From contig OY829540.1 in assembly GCA_963691705.1 (NCBI GenBank), positions 72,154,367 to 72,218,366 on the forward strand: 64,000 nucleotides of DNA, in the 5' to 3' direction. Shown here in pieces: positions 25,701-38,408 of this stretch. Under the pieces are notes generated by a model. That model saw only the letters and a list, made by a program, of their open reading frames with translations, was not told the origin of the DNA and did no database searches. Numbering within the stretch: the first letter of the stretch is position 1; each line of letters starts with the position of its first letter. The stretch is from Viola odorata (taxonomy: Eukaryota > Streptophyta > Magnoliopsida > Malpighiales > Violaceae). The translations under genes were made by a program, and so were the position numbers.

Positions 25701-27658
25701 CTAGCTGAGCTCCGAAGTCTTCTGAAACAATCATTGGTGAATGCTGCTGGGAAAGACCTTTTTGTTTCCTTATATGCTTCATGGTGCCATTCACCAATGG
25801 CTATCATAAGCCTTTGCCTATTAGCACAGGTAAGGTTTTCTGGATTTGGTCCTCACAGCTTGTTGATATTCACGCCAGCCCTTTCACTGTCGTCATTTGG
25901 TGTTTTTCTCAGACATACCAGCATGCCAGTGCTGTGATTCAATCACTTGTAGAGGAAGACATCAACGTCAAGTTTTTGGTCCAGCTGGATAAATTGATTC
26001 GTTTGCTGGAAACTCCAATCTTTGCTTACCTTAGACTGCAGGTGCAGAATTGAAACCAGTTATAATGTTTCTCTCTTCACTCTGAAGATAAGCTTTTTAT
26101 ATACCTTAGGAGTTTTGATTTGTAACTTTTGTCATGGTTTGTGTTCTTTATTCCTTTGACTTTTTGGTTGGCTTCTGTTGTCCTACTTGGGATCTTCCTA
26201 GAGCTTTTATCATGAGCTGGTATTCAAGGAGATTTGGATTCCTTTTTGATGCCCCTTTTTATTTTTTCAACCTTTGTTCATCATTTGCAAAACTTTTGTT
26301 TTAAGAATTTGTATACTCTGTGATCATCTTGTTCATCCCACTGGAAGATTCTTGACATGTATCTTGTTTGATCTTGCTATATATATCTAAATAATGGCAA
26401 TTGTAGTCAAGGTTTTGTAAATAGATAAGCAGGTCTAACAGCGGTGGCCCATGTGGGAAACACAAGGATGGCTTGTCATCTTTACTGTTTAAAATGTTGT
26501 CCTTGGTTGCTTACTGTACTACTTTGTAAAAGAATGAGTTTTTTATTGAGTGATTAGTGTCTAATTCTGTTTGTCTTATATAAAGATGGTTTATATTCAA
26601 GTTATTTATTTAATTGAACTACTTTGTTATTGATGTGTGGTTTTTGTTTTTGCAGCTACTTGAACCAGGGAAATATACATGGTTGTTAAAAGCTTTGTAT
26701 GGACTTCTAATGTTGCTTCCCCAGGTATATCCGCATAGTTCTATGCAATTTCCATTCAAAGTCTTCAACGCTCACCCACCAATTGCCCAAACCTCACACT
26801 TAAGCTGAACTTTCTGTTTTAATTCTAAAAAAGATAATTGATTTTTTTCAGGATTCTAATTTCTGATGCACAGATTTGTTGAATTCTTGTATGCAGCAAA
26901 GTGCCGCTTTTAAGATCCTACGTACTCGTTTAAAAACTGTTCCCGCATATTCCTTCAGTAGTGATCAAATTAAGCGAACTGCTTCTGGCAACTCATACTC
27001 ACAAATTTATCACTTGGCGAGTGGATCACAAAACTTTGAGGATGGTGACCTAAACCAGGACGTAGGGAATTCTAGCTCACATAATGGAATAAACTTTGCA
27101 TCGAGGTTGCAACAGTTTGAGCAAATGCAAAGGCAACATCGCATTCATGCAAACACCAACACAAACACTCGTGCACCGTCTCGCAGCAATTCCACTTCAG
27201 TATCAAAGGTTGGCTTTAGTTTCGTATTAAGCCGTGTCTTTCTTCTTTATCATGCTTTGTTTTATGTTTTATGCTGGTTATTTTATTTTTCTTTTTTGCG
27301 TTAATTATTAAACTGTAGTAACCAAATGAGGTGGTCTTTAAAAGAGAGGACTCAACGAAGATGTTGTTGCTTGATGTGGATGTCTTGTGGCCCTTTTTAG
27401 TTACATATATTATGTTGGAAGACATGAGAATATTTACTCATTTGTTCGAGCATTTTGAGAGACGGTCATTTGATGATAATCTATTATAGTATAAGTTATA
27501 TGCATTCCTATTTGTTAATGTTTTTCCTTCTCTCGCTGTTACGTACGCAGGATGTCCAAAGACCAGAGGAGCCCCCCCAGCGGACATCTTCTACGTCAGA
27601 AACGAATAAGCCTCCTTCGAGATCGTCCAGGAGGGGGCCGGGGCAGTTACAACTATAA
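19739..27658 (+). CDS. VAC14: VAC14 homologue, scaffold of the PIKfyve/FAB1 complex
   Basis: Complete 20-exon gene with consistent phases: 19739-19828, 19937-20050, 20142-20207, 22548-22637, 22747-22866, 22965-22993, 23096-23238, 23338-23432, 23616-23702, 23857-23964, 24050-24141, 24349-24430, 24507-24572, 25144-25259, 25399-25519, 25668-25829, 25913-26041, 26656-26724, 26897-27208, 27551-27658. The product is about 732 residues. It starts [20 protein letters not shown], then HEAT-type helical repeats ([30 protein letters not shown]), then the conserved C-terminal Fig4-binding type region ([20 protein letters not shown]), and a low-complexity basic tail. Known role: a scaffold that holds the PI3P 5-kinase FAB1/PIKfyve and the phosphatase FIG4 on endosome and vacuole membranes. 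The third intron is 2.3 kb. No damage seen. Confidence 0.96.
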
Positions 27659-28845
27659 AGATGCTGGAGCTTCCTGACGCATAAGATTTGGTTGGTTATA
27701 TAACTTGTAAAATTGTATATCCTAGCTTGTTCTGTTACTTTTGTGGAGGTTGGGATGGTAAAAAAGTAAAAAAAAAAAAGTGGTTTTGAGATATGGTAAA
27801 GCTCGGGCGCGTTTCTGAGCTATTTTTTATTTTCTTTTCCTTCTCTGTTGTAGAAGACATTGGAGGCCATGTGGTTCTGTTATTTTTTCTATTGAAATCC
27901 ACATGGGAGATGGAGTAGAGCAAAGTATTATTATGTTAGAGGCCCATCCCACTATTATTGTCATGGAGACCTTGTTATATAATAATAATAAGGATGGAAT
28001 CATCATCAGCTAATTCTTGTTATATAGAGAGATGCCGAATTTGGGCTTGCTTTATTTATTAATTAATTAATTAGTGATTTCCTCACTTCTATCTTCTTTT
28101 TTCTCTTCATTTGTTTATAATCCCAGCCATCCATTTAATTGTTTTGTTGAATGTAGATCATGATTTCCATCATGAACACTCAATTGTGGTTAACAGGGAC
28201 ATTTGAAAAAAATAAACTCCATTAATCCAATTTATTACATAATTATTATCATTTAATAAAAATTATATTTTCTAACCTCTAAAATTTGAAGGAATGAGTT
28301 TATGAACATGTAACGTCACTTTGTTAATTATATAAATATCTGCATGAATAATCTGTAAAATCTTACACGTCGAATATAGATCATGCTTTCCAATATAAAA
28401 CAGATGCTTTTAAGAAAAAAATAAACTAATTTGTTTGATCATGTTCTTAGATTCGTTTAGCTCAATTTGAAGAACACGAATCGACTACGCTAAGCAACAT
28501 GAATCCTCAATTATTGTCATTCCACCGAACAACAGAAAAACCGAACTTGCACAACTAGAGGAGGATAGAGTCTTGACTTCGAGGCTTCTTGTCTACGATA
28601 GAAAAGAAACCTTTAAGTTGGCTGTTTTATTGGATGAACCATTATAGCTTACATGAATTTACAATAATCTACATTCAGCACCCTTCTGCTGGCAAAACAG
28701 GACGACTCCAGCCAATTCTACAACCCAGCAAAGGGATTTTATCATTTTGGCTGTCCAAAAAAAAACCAGGACAAAACATTTGTACAGCTCGACGACGACA
28801 CCCAAAAGGTGGAACAATGTCAGTCATTCTTGTCGAATACAGTGT
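27659..28845. other. convergent 3' flanks of VAC14 and the ankyrin gene
   Basis: AT-rich; no gene or clear repeat recognised. Confidence 0.5.
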
Positions 28846-31459
28846 TTACAAAGCGTAGATTGTCTCCCTATCAGAGTTATAGTCATCAAGATCTGACACA
28901 TTGGCAGAGTAAGACCACGAGAAGGACTTGCTTCCACTTGTCCTTCTTATGCGCCTCTGGGAATCCCGGTAACCTCCAAAATGCTGCCGGAAAACAAAGT
29001 AGGCCATAAATCCGAGTGTCCCGATGAGAATCGGCGCTCCCATTAAGGTTATAGTTATTGCCATCCACAAACCACCCTTCCCCACAACCACAAAAGCTAT
29101 AGAGAGAAAAGCTCCACATGTGCAAGCACAAGCAGTCCACATTAGCTTGTTAGCTACTGACACAACCTGTTTCTGAGCCTTAGTATTCCACGCAACCAAC
29201 GTGATCTGGACCACGACAACAGCTAGAGAAATGAAGAGTGATGTTGCGTTTAAGAGGCAAAAAACTCGGAAACCAACAGTGTATGCAATGTCAGCTTCTC
29301 CTGCTTCAGGTCCAGTATTTATATACTGGCCAGGCAAGTTGAATATAGCCAAGAAACCAATTGAGGCAAAAAGAACAGCAACGACTGTGACAGAGTTGGT
29401 GGTATTCTGGACAGCTTCTCTATGAAGTTTCCTCAGTTCTTTCGCAATACCAGTAACTCGTCGGTTCGTAGTTTCATTTTGTATGAGTTGTGCACTCACC
29501 TCATGCTTTATATCACTCACTGTCCTCTTAAGTTCCATTGCTTCGTCCAATTTACCAACATGCCTAGCATGCTTTGCACCAGCTTCTGTGAGAGCTTCAT
29601 TGATTTCTAGAGCAGAACCTCCGTACTGGAGTTTGTCTGACAAATCCATTGCTGTTTCACGCTGGTTATTGATGGCATTCACATCAATTGAAGTATAACT
29701 TAGCAGGAGGTTTACGATCTGTAAGAGGGAGAGTACAGTATAAGTGCTGGATATGCAGCAAAAAACAACCACATTCACCCAGCTAGACTTGACAGACAGG
29801 CTACTTTTGCTACCACCATTTTCGTGTTCCATTTAAATAGGTCAAAAAGAGTAACTGCTGCAACTACAACAGCATAGGTATAAATAGCAAGATTGTTAGC
29901 ATGTAGAAATCAATAGCTATTCACATCCATGATTGGGAGTTCTTTATTTCTGCATCCTTTTTGGTAAATAAATCTCCTATTTCATCAATTTCCTAATGTG
30001 TGAAGAGAAACAGATACTGGACCAAAAGGAAATATGATCTCCCTAAATTCAGGTTTAATTCAGAGAAAAAAGAATGCAAAACATACAGGCATAGCATCAT
30101 CTTCATATGTAAGTATTCTTTAATATTGGTTTGATGCTGCAGATGAAGGACAAGTTCCCAAGAAATAATACCAATACGCAAAAGAACTTCCAAGGAATTC
30201 CATCTCATACACCAAAAAGATCATGTAAATTGACCATTATATTGTACATATGAGATGTGGATTAATGAAGTAACATAATTCAAAATGATGCCAGTAAGAA
30301 ATCGGGGATGTGGTGATCTAACTACCTGCGGACGACATTTCCTTGTGGCCATGTGCACTGCAGTGTTACCTTTCCTGTCACGCTCATTTAGTATAGAGCA
30401 ATCAGCCTGCAATATCTCCTCAACCACAGAAGTACTCTGGCCCTTTACAGCCATATGGAGTGCAGTTTGGCCTTTCTTATCTTTGATGGGAACAATTCCA
30501 GGGTCACGGTCTATAAGGGTTTTAACCATATGAAGGAGGCCATATCTGCCAACAGTGTGCAGCGCAGTTTTGCCATTTTTCCTCACAATCATCATCGAGC
30601 TGACATCAGCATCCAGAATGGCATTCACCACATCCAAATAATCTTGAACAGCAGCTGAATAAAGAGGGCTAGTATTGGTGGAGTCACATATCTTACAAAG
30701 CTCAGGCCAAAGCCCCAAAAGTTCTTTCACGATGCCTGAATCAACAGCCAATACAACAATACTAAGTAAAACAATCAGCAAACTGCTACTCAGAAGGAAA
30801 GTCATTCGTCAATATCCAGGGAAATTATGCAAGTCAATTCCTATCAGAGGTGATCCACAAGTTCCTAAAGAGGAAAGAAATTAACTTTTTGAGCTCGTTT
30901 GACTTGAATTTACAACAATACTAAGTTAAACAATTAGCAAACTACTAAGTACTCAGAAGGAAACTTATTTCTCACTATCCGGAAAAATTATGCAAGTCAA
31001 TTCCTATCAGCTGTGATCCACAAGTACGTTCCTAAAGAGGAAAGAAGTTAACTTTTCTAGCCTGGTTTAAAAAATCCAAGTTCAGACTATTTCAAAAGAA
31101 GCCAATTTCAGACTTGAATTGACCATACCTAAATGACCCTTCTTAGCTGCAACATGAAACGCGTTCATATCAGACTTGGACCTGATCTTCACGGTCCCAA
31201 CATCACAAAATTTGACCAGAAAGCTGAAAACTTCTTCAAAATTGTTATCGGCGGCGATGTAGAAGGCGGTTTCCCCGGCATCGTTCTGCATATTCATTAG
31301 ATCAGAGAGAGGAGATGACGACGACCCATCAGAGGAATCATCATTTTTTAGCTCCTCCACTATCTCTTTCAAAGATGGGAGGTCAGCTGAGCGGACAGCA
31401 GAGAAGAAAGACTGATGGGTCAGGAAGCGAAGTGACTTAGACTCCATCACCTTCGCCAT
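28846..31459 (-). CDS. ankyrin-repeat membrane protein with PGG domain (ITN1/ACD6-like)
   Basis: Three exons on the minus strand: 31129-31459, 30326-30735 and 28846-29718, phases consistent, 537 residues. The start is the ATG at 31457-31459 (MAKVMESKSLRFLTH). Ankyrin repeats run through exons one and two (GETAFYIAADNNFEEV; MNAFHVAAKKGHLGIVKELL; GKTALHTVGRYGLLHMVKTL; GQTALHMAVKG; GNTAVHMATRK). The last exon carries the PGG-type domain with about four membrane spans (SVTVVAVLFASIGFLAIFNL followed by PGQY, then CLLNATSLFISLAVVVVQIT, and two more), followed by a basic, Ser-rich tail. Known relatives act in salt, ABA or defence responses at the plasma membrane; the specific role here is not visible. 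It converges with VAC14. Confidence 0.93.
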
Positions 31460-31720
31460 CAATCAGTTGACTGTTGAGCAGATCACCTCCCTCTTTCTCT
31501 GTGGTCTCAGTATGGGCATTAATGGTGAGAAAAAGGCTTCCTTTGTGTCATCTGTCGAATGGGGAAAGCGAAAGACTGAGGAGGAGGCGTGAAAGAGGAA
31601 AGGGGAGAGACTTGGGTTTGCTGAGTGGAGGATGGATTGGAGTTGGACGGTGGTGGTGTATGCTATTGCTGTGCAGAAGTGATTGAATTTGAGTATTGGC
31701 TCGGGCCTCTTTAGCAAGCC
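31460..31720. other. 5' flank of the ankyrin gene
   Basis: Promoter side and 5' untranslated region of the minus-strand ankyrin gene; no motif singled out. Confidence 0.45.
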
Positions 31721-32241
31721 AAATTTTTAAACTTTTTCGTGGGGAAAAAATTACTGAAGGGAATCAAAGAGAAAGAAAGGGAATAGAGAGTAAAAAAATT
31801 GTAAAACCTCCCCCCGACCTATAAAAAAATTCCTCTTAAAAATGGGAGGAAAAGGAAAGAAATTAGACACTGAGCTTAAATTAGAAAAAAAGTCATGAGC
31901 TTGAGCTTTGGTCATGGGATTTAAAGGGAATTTTCTTCCTTTTCCCTTGTGTATAAAAGATGCATAAAGGATTAGGAGGAGAAGGAAAGGAAATTTTTAA
32001 ACTTTCCCTTGTATGGGAAAAAATTATTCAAGAAAATCAAAAGGAAAGGAAGGGAATAAGGAGTAAATAAATTGTAAAAATTTCTTCGCTGGCCCACAAA
32101 AAATTTCCTCCCAAAAATGGGAGGAAAATGAAGAAAATTAGAAACTGAGCTTAAATTAGAAAAGAAGGTCATGAGATTGGGCTTTGGTCATGGGATTTAA
32201 AGGGAATTTTCTTCTTTTTTCCTTGTGTATAAAAGATGCAG
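31721..32241 (+). repeat. 270-bp tandem duplication
   Basis: Two direct units, 31721-31990 and 31991-32241, both starting AAATTTTTAAACTTT and containing GAGCTTAAATTAGAAAA and TTGGTCATGGGATTTAAAGG, then CCTTGTGTATAAAAGATGCA. Parts reappear in reverse orientation at about 59920-60010, so the unit belongs to a dispersed repeat family. Confidence 0.8.
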
Positions 32242-32242
32242 T

Positions 32243-32680
32243 CATACAAGTGAATTTCTCTACAAGTTCTCTTCCTCTCTTTTTCTTTTCTTCTCCTAGT
32301 TAAACTTTCTCTCTTTTCCTTCCTGCACTTTAATTCCCATACAAATCAAGTTCTCTTCCTCTCATTTCCTTTCCTTCCCCTAGTTAAACTTCCCATTTTT
32401 TACTTCCTGCACTTTAGTTCCCATACAAATCACAAGTGGAAAGGAAGCTACTAAACGGGTAAAGACGAGAAGTGTCATTTCTCAATTTTTCTGTTGTCCG
32501 ATTCCACAAGGAGAAAGAAGAAAGTTTTCTTTTTTCTTTTTTTTAAAACCCTAATGTTTTGTATAGGAACTAAAGTACACGAAGGAAAAGAGAGAATTTA
32601 ACTAAGGAAAGGAAAGGAAAGGAAAGGAAAAGAGAAGGGAATTTGTAGACAAATTCTCTTGTATGGCTTCATCTTTTATA
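32243..32680. repeat. inverted repeat of the same MITE-like family
   Basis: A left arm at about 32243-32345 (CATACAAGTGAATTTCTCTA, then C/T-rich DNA, CTAGTTAAACTTTCTCTC, then CACTTTAATTCCCATAC) is the imperfect reverse complement of a right arm at about 32560-32675 (GTATAGGAACTAAAGTACAC, then GGAAAGG runs, then TTGTATGGC). A second, partial left-arm copy lies at about 32346-32435. The two arms could form a long hairpin. A related copy lies at 59238-60081. Confidence 0.7.
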
Positions 32681-33590
32681 TACAAGAGAAAAAAAGAAAA
32701 TTTTAATATTTATGTATGGCAACATTGATGGAAAGGAATGAAAATTTAATTATTTTTACTACTTAAATTACATTATTCAAAGGAAGGGAGTGAGGTTTTT
32801 ATTATAAATGAAGGTGAAACTAATATGATTATCGGTTGGTATTTTGTTAATAACAAAGTTTGAATAATGTAATTTAAGTGGTGTAGCTTTAAAATGAATT
32901 AAAATATACTATTTATATTTTCCTACATCAATTAATAATTTTTTTTTGATTTTTTTGTGGAATTTATTAGTAGGTTTTGATGGTGAAATTATGAAAGAGT
33001 TTATATGTGCAACTTATATTGATCAGAGTTTTTCCCTCTAGTTTTACATATGTTTACTACAAAGGTTAGCATAGTTGTGATTCCTCAAAAATCAACCTGA
33101 GGTTATTCTTGATAAAACGTGGGCCGATGTCGTCGTTTTGTTGTAGTCTTGGACACGCCCAAATTTTGTAGCCCTAACAGTAGGAGAAATAAAAGGGTCT
33201 TCCATGATAAAACGTTGTATGTGGTTGGATCATGCTTGTTGGACACAGCAACGCAGCCCCAGTTCCAGTACAGGGCCCAATTCTATGAAACAGAACCCAA
33301 CAACACATAGTAACTTGGCATTAAAAGAAAAGATCTTTTTCGTGTGACTATCGAACCACTCACACAATTTTGGTGAAATTACGTACTTGTTTCATACTTG
33401 TTTCTTTTCTCTCCTTTTTTTTCCAATTTAATTGCGTTAGTAACACGTATACATTTGTTAGGAAAGTGCCATTCATTTGGTGCAAACAAGTGTAAACACT
33501 TCAACCCCTCTTACAAGGTGAGCAAAGACTCAATCGAATGTTGACAACTCTTCCATCTCAATTCATATTAAATGTGAAAACTACCACCAA
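32681..33590. other. intergenic stretch with a duplicated segment
   Basis: AT-rich. About 150 bp at 32945-33095 (including TTCCCTCTAGTTTTACATAT and GGTTAGCATAGTTGTGATTC) recurs at 60358-60487. The rest shows nothing. Confidence 0.6.
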
Positions 33591-33607
33591 ACTTCTTCAA
33601 AACAGAG

Positions 33608-33615
33608 TATATAAA
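33608..33615 (+). promoter_or_regulatory. TATA box of the receptor-like protein gene
   Basis: TATATAAA lies 126 bases upstream of the start codon at 33734, a normal spacing for a plant core promoter with a short leader. Confidence 0.6.
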
Positions 33616-36362
33616 GTCACGTGGCCAAGAAAACTGCAAATATAGAGTCACAAAACTCAAATCTCTTTTGCTTCAAATTTTCCTCCATCTTAGTTTCATT
33701 GAAATTGTTTAGAAAAAAATAAGAAAAACCCTCATGGGTTCATCTCCTTTTATGTTTCTTGTGCTTCTGTCGATTGGAAATCTTGAATTTAGTACCATTT
33801 CGGCTGATCCAAATCCAACTTGTATCAAGAATGAGCAAGAAACCCTTCTCAAGATCAAACAAGGATTCAATGACACTTCAAACAGGTTTTCATCATGGAA
33901 TATTGCAGAAAATTGCTGCACATGGAAGGGACTTTCCTGCAGCAACAGAACTGGAGGTGGCCATGGCCATGTCATCAAGCTTGACCTCAGCAACCAATCC
34001 AATTCCACTTCCTTGCAAGGTCAGACAATACCCAATTCTCTACTTAATTTGACACATCTCCAATCTCTAGACTTGAGCTACAACAATTTCTCTGGAGTTG
34101 TTATCCCCACATTTCTTGGTTCCATGCACAATTTGACATATCTCAACCTTTCTTGCTCAAATCTTGAAGGAAAAGTCCCCCAAAATCTTGGAAACTTGTC
34201 AAATTTACAGTATCTTGATCTTAGTTGGAACTATGGATTGAGAATTGATAATCTTGATTGGACATCCATACTTTCTTGCTTGAAAGTCTTGGACTTGTCA
34301 GGACTAAACCTTTCCATGGCAAGAAACTGGTTGCATTCGCTAAACATGATCCCTTCTCTACTAGAACTACACTTATCATCCTGTCAAATACCTCACATGC
34401 CTCTTTTACCACATACCAATCTGACATCCCTCGCTTTTCTTGATCTCAGCAATAACAATTTCACTACCACCATCCCCACCTGGTTGGTCAATGCCACTAA
34501 CATTCAGTATCTTAACCTAAGCATGAACAATTTCCGCGGCTCAGTTCCGAGTGAGATGGGGAATTATGAGCTGCTTCAAGTGCTTGACCTGTCTTACAAT
34601 GAGCTAGAAGGTGAAATAACAGATTCAGTGCTGAAGCATGTATGCAACTTTTATGAGCTCAGCTTGGCACACAACAGATTTAGTGGTGAGATTTCAGGGT
34701 CTTTTCGAAACACAACCTCTGGTTGCAGCAGGAGGAGCAACTTAAAGAGTTTGGTTCTTGAAACTAACTTCTTCAGTGGTTTCCTTCCTGAAAATTTGGG
34801 AGATTTTAAGCATCTAGAGTTGCTCAATCTTTACTCGAACGCATTTCGGGGTCCCATTCCGGAATCGATTGGGGAACTTTCAAGTTTGAAAGTGTTGTCT
34901 CTCTCTCACAATCTCTTGAATGGCAGTGTTCCAGAAAGTCTAGGGCAGCTTTCAACCCTAGAAATTTTGGACCTCCATAACAATTCATTGGTTGGTACTC
35001 TTTCTGAAATTCATTTTTCAAAACTCAGGTCCTTAACTACCTTGTATCTATACAGGAACCCATCACTGGTTTTTAATGTCAGCCAAACATGGATACCGCC
35101 TTTTCAGGTTCAAAATCTTGCTTTGTTTTCATGCATTGTAGGACCCAAATTCCCACAATGGATTCAAACACAGACCAATCTTACAATTCTTGAGATGCAG
35201 AACACTAGCATTTCTGGCACCATCCCAGATTGATTTGAGGACATCACTTCTAGTATTATACTGTTGGATTTGTCCTATAATAAGATTGGAAAAAATCTGC
35301 CAAAATTGAGACAGTATTTTCGTTCTACTCCTTATAGGTTCATATACTTGGGATCCAACAAGTTTGACTGTCCTTTAACTCCATTCCCTTCTGATGTGGT
35401 TGAATTAGACATCTCCAATAATTTTCTTTGGGGACATATTCCTGAAACAATTGACACCATGATGCCAAGATTGACCATGTTGCTTCTCTCCAACAACTAT
35501 TTCAATGGAACAGTTCCTGATTCCTTGTGCAAAATAAAAGAATTAAGGTACGTCGATATCTCCGGAAATCATCTTTCAGGACGAATTCCTGACTGTTGGA
35601 GTAGGTCACAACAATTGAATGGCCTGGACATTTCAAACAATTCCATCAGTGGTCATATCCCATCATCTTTGGGTTCTCTGGTAGAACTCCAGTCTTTGCA
35701 CCTGAAACACAATTCTCTGCAAGGAAAGATTCCTGACTCATTAAAGAAGCTAAACCAGTTGCAGATTCTTGATCTTAGTGAGAATGCATTTGAGGGTGTC
35801 ATTCCTTCGTGGATAGGCGAAAACTTTGCTTCTTTGAGAGTCCTCAGTCTTTGTTCCAACAGGTTTGACGGCCAGATTCCTGATCAGCTCTGTCGGCTTT
35901 CGTTGCTCCGAATCTTGAACTTGGCCAACAATAACCTGACAGGAACAATTCCTGACTGCCTAGGTAACTTCACCGCAATGACTGGCGACGGGTGGAGTTT
36001 CGAAGAGTACTGGCTCTACCGCCCTACTGTTTTCGGTAGAGTTTATGGTTATCAGAATTTCGTTTACAATGAGAGGATTTTAGTTTACATAAAAGGGATA
36101 GAGCGTGAGTACACCAGAACACTTTCCTACCTCTTTTCCATTGACATTTCCAGCAACAATATGGATGGAGAGATTCCTGCAGAATTAACAAGCCTGTCAG
36201 GTCTGCAAAACCTGAATCTGTCAAGAAACAATCTGACGGGTTACATTCCGCCAGAGATTGGCAACATGAAATCATTAGAATCTCTTGATTTTTCCAGAAA
36301 TGAACTATCTGGCTCAATTCCTCCAACCATCTCTGCACTGAACTTTCTAAGTCACCTGAACC

Positions 36363-37207
36363 TGATATGATCACGGCCGAAAATCGGAAGAGAAATCCAG
36401 CCGAGATGATATGAAACGAAGGGAGGATCTAGCTCATGAGTTTGTGACTAAAAACAACCATAAAAACAGTAGGAAACACGAATTAACGGAGGGAGACACG
36501 CAGCGGAAAAGATTAAAACAAATACCCGGATTAAGAAGGCGGTTGAAGACGGGAGGGATGATTGAACAAACGAACGATTGAACTTGAGTTCGGATTGTTG
36601 AACGGCTTGAACACGGGCAGATTGTTCAAGAACACAAAAACACTCAAATTCGGATTCATTGTTCACACAAATGGAAGTAACAACGAGTTACACATTTAAA
36701 GGATTCTTGTTTTTTTTACTTGACTCAAGCCATGGCGATCCAAGACCAAGGCAAGCCCCAAGATGGAGCTCCGGATGAATGAATGAGGAAGGAGTGTTCT
36801 CACTTAACATTCATTCATCATCCAAAGCTTCTAACAAAAGAAAGAAAAGAACTATTTATACTAAGTTACAATTGACCTACACTATTACAAAAATGACCCT
36901 GAAAAATAGGCTTGGAAGCCCAAAATTCGGAGACAAAGCAGGGGCAAAACGCTATGGCGTTTTGGTACTGGACAGTTGCGCGCGCTAAAATGTCGACGAG
37001 CATAGCTTTTGATCCACCCGTCCGATTGGTCTGAAACTTGTCCCAAATGAAAGCTAACATCTTGAAGTTTCCATAAAGCCTCTGATTTCTCAAATCGGAC
37101 ACCATTTGCTTGTCCATATGCTGCATGGGCGTGGCTTGCACTCGGGTCTCCTTCCCTTGCTAGGTCAAGGCCGAAAATGTTTAAAAAGGGGGTCCGTGAT
37201 CATATCA
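36363..37207 (-). repeat. lower (3') LTR of the 2.9-kb element
   Basis: 845-bp LTR starting TGATATGATC and ending GATCATATCA, next to the GAACC duplication. Confidence 0.9.
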
Positions 37208-38238
37208 AACTCTTTCCCTTCGAAAGGATTCGTCCTCGAATCCGAAACTTAAAATCCGATCTACTCAAAATTTGCCGAAAAAATAATATGATGAAGAGAC
37301 ATGGTGAATTCTTTCCTGCACAAGTAATAAACATTAGTGTAAAAACACTCCCTCACGTGTTTACACTCGTGTTTAAACTCTCATAAATATTGTACTCACC
37401 AATCTCTCAACTTTCTTTTTTTTTTTTTTTATCATAAATAACCCTTGAGAGGGAAAAATAGTCAAACATCACATGTTTGACAAGTTGGAAGAAGGAGGGA
37501 GAGTGTGGCCGGCTCATGGGGGAGAATGAGCATGGGAGACAAGGTGGGTGGAGACAAGGTGGGTGGAAGACAACCTTTAGACAAAGGTGACAAGTGGGAG
37601 GGAACATTTGACCAAAATAAATAAAAGAATGTGTGAGTGGGATATTTGTTTATGTTAGGCATGGGAGACAAGAAGACAAGTGAGAGAATACTTGTCTCTA
37701 CATATTAATAAACAAAAGGGAAACACCACACACATTCAGCCAAAGGCAAAAGATGGATCAAATGGACTCCTCTCTTGTCTTCCAACCAAGAAGACTCAAG
37801 AACACAAAGATGAACACATGAAGAACACGAAGAACACGAAAATAAAAATTTTGCACACCTTCGGCTAGGATGGCCAAAAATGCACGAAATTTTCACAAGA
37901 CAACAAGAAGACACACAACAAAGATTGACACTTTGGATTTTTGCGAGTTTCGGACAAAAATTCGACACTTTTTTGGAAAGAACACAAACTAACATGAACA
38001 CACTCAAGAACACGAAGAACACGATAATGAACCTTGACTGCCTCCGCCGACGATTCTGTCAAGACCCATTTTCGTGGCCGAAACATGTCATCAAGTGTGA
38101 CACAACAACAATCACAAGAACTGAAACAACTCAAGAACACAAAAACGAACCTAACTACCTCGGTCGGCGATTCTGTAGGGCTCGAGTTGTGGTCGAAACT
38201 AATCTTAAGTGAATCAATTCCAACAAGCAGACTCAAGA

Positions 38239-38335
38239 AAAAATCAAGATGATTTTCGGACAAAAATCAAGATGATTTCGGATAAAAATCAAGATGATTT
38301 TCGGACAAAAATCAAGATGTTTTTCGGACAGAAAA
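38239..38335 (+). repeat. 22-bp tandem repeat inside the 2.9-kb element
   Basis: About four units of AAATCAAGATGATTTTCGGA plus two bases, with small variations. Confidence 0.8.
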
Positions 38336-38408
38336 ATCATCTCAACAACAACACACAAACAGAGACAGAGATTTACAAACCCAAGAGCCCAGAAGCTCCG
38401 CTACCACT

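Noticed and set aside
33119..33310. 63-codon plus-strand frame upstream of the receptor-like gene
   Set aside because: No protein features or homologue recognised; treated as chance.
37407..38263. Several minus-strand frames inside the 2.9-kb LTR element
   Set aside because: Cys/Ser/Phe-rich frames over repetitive DNA with no gag or pol motif; the element is non-autonomous.
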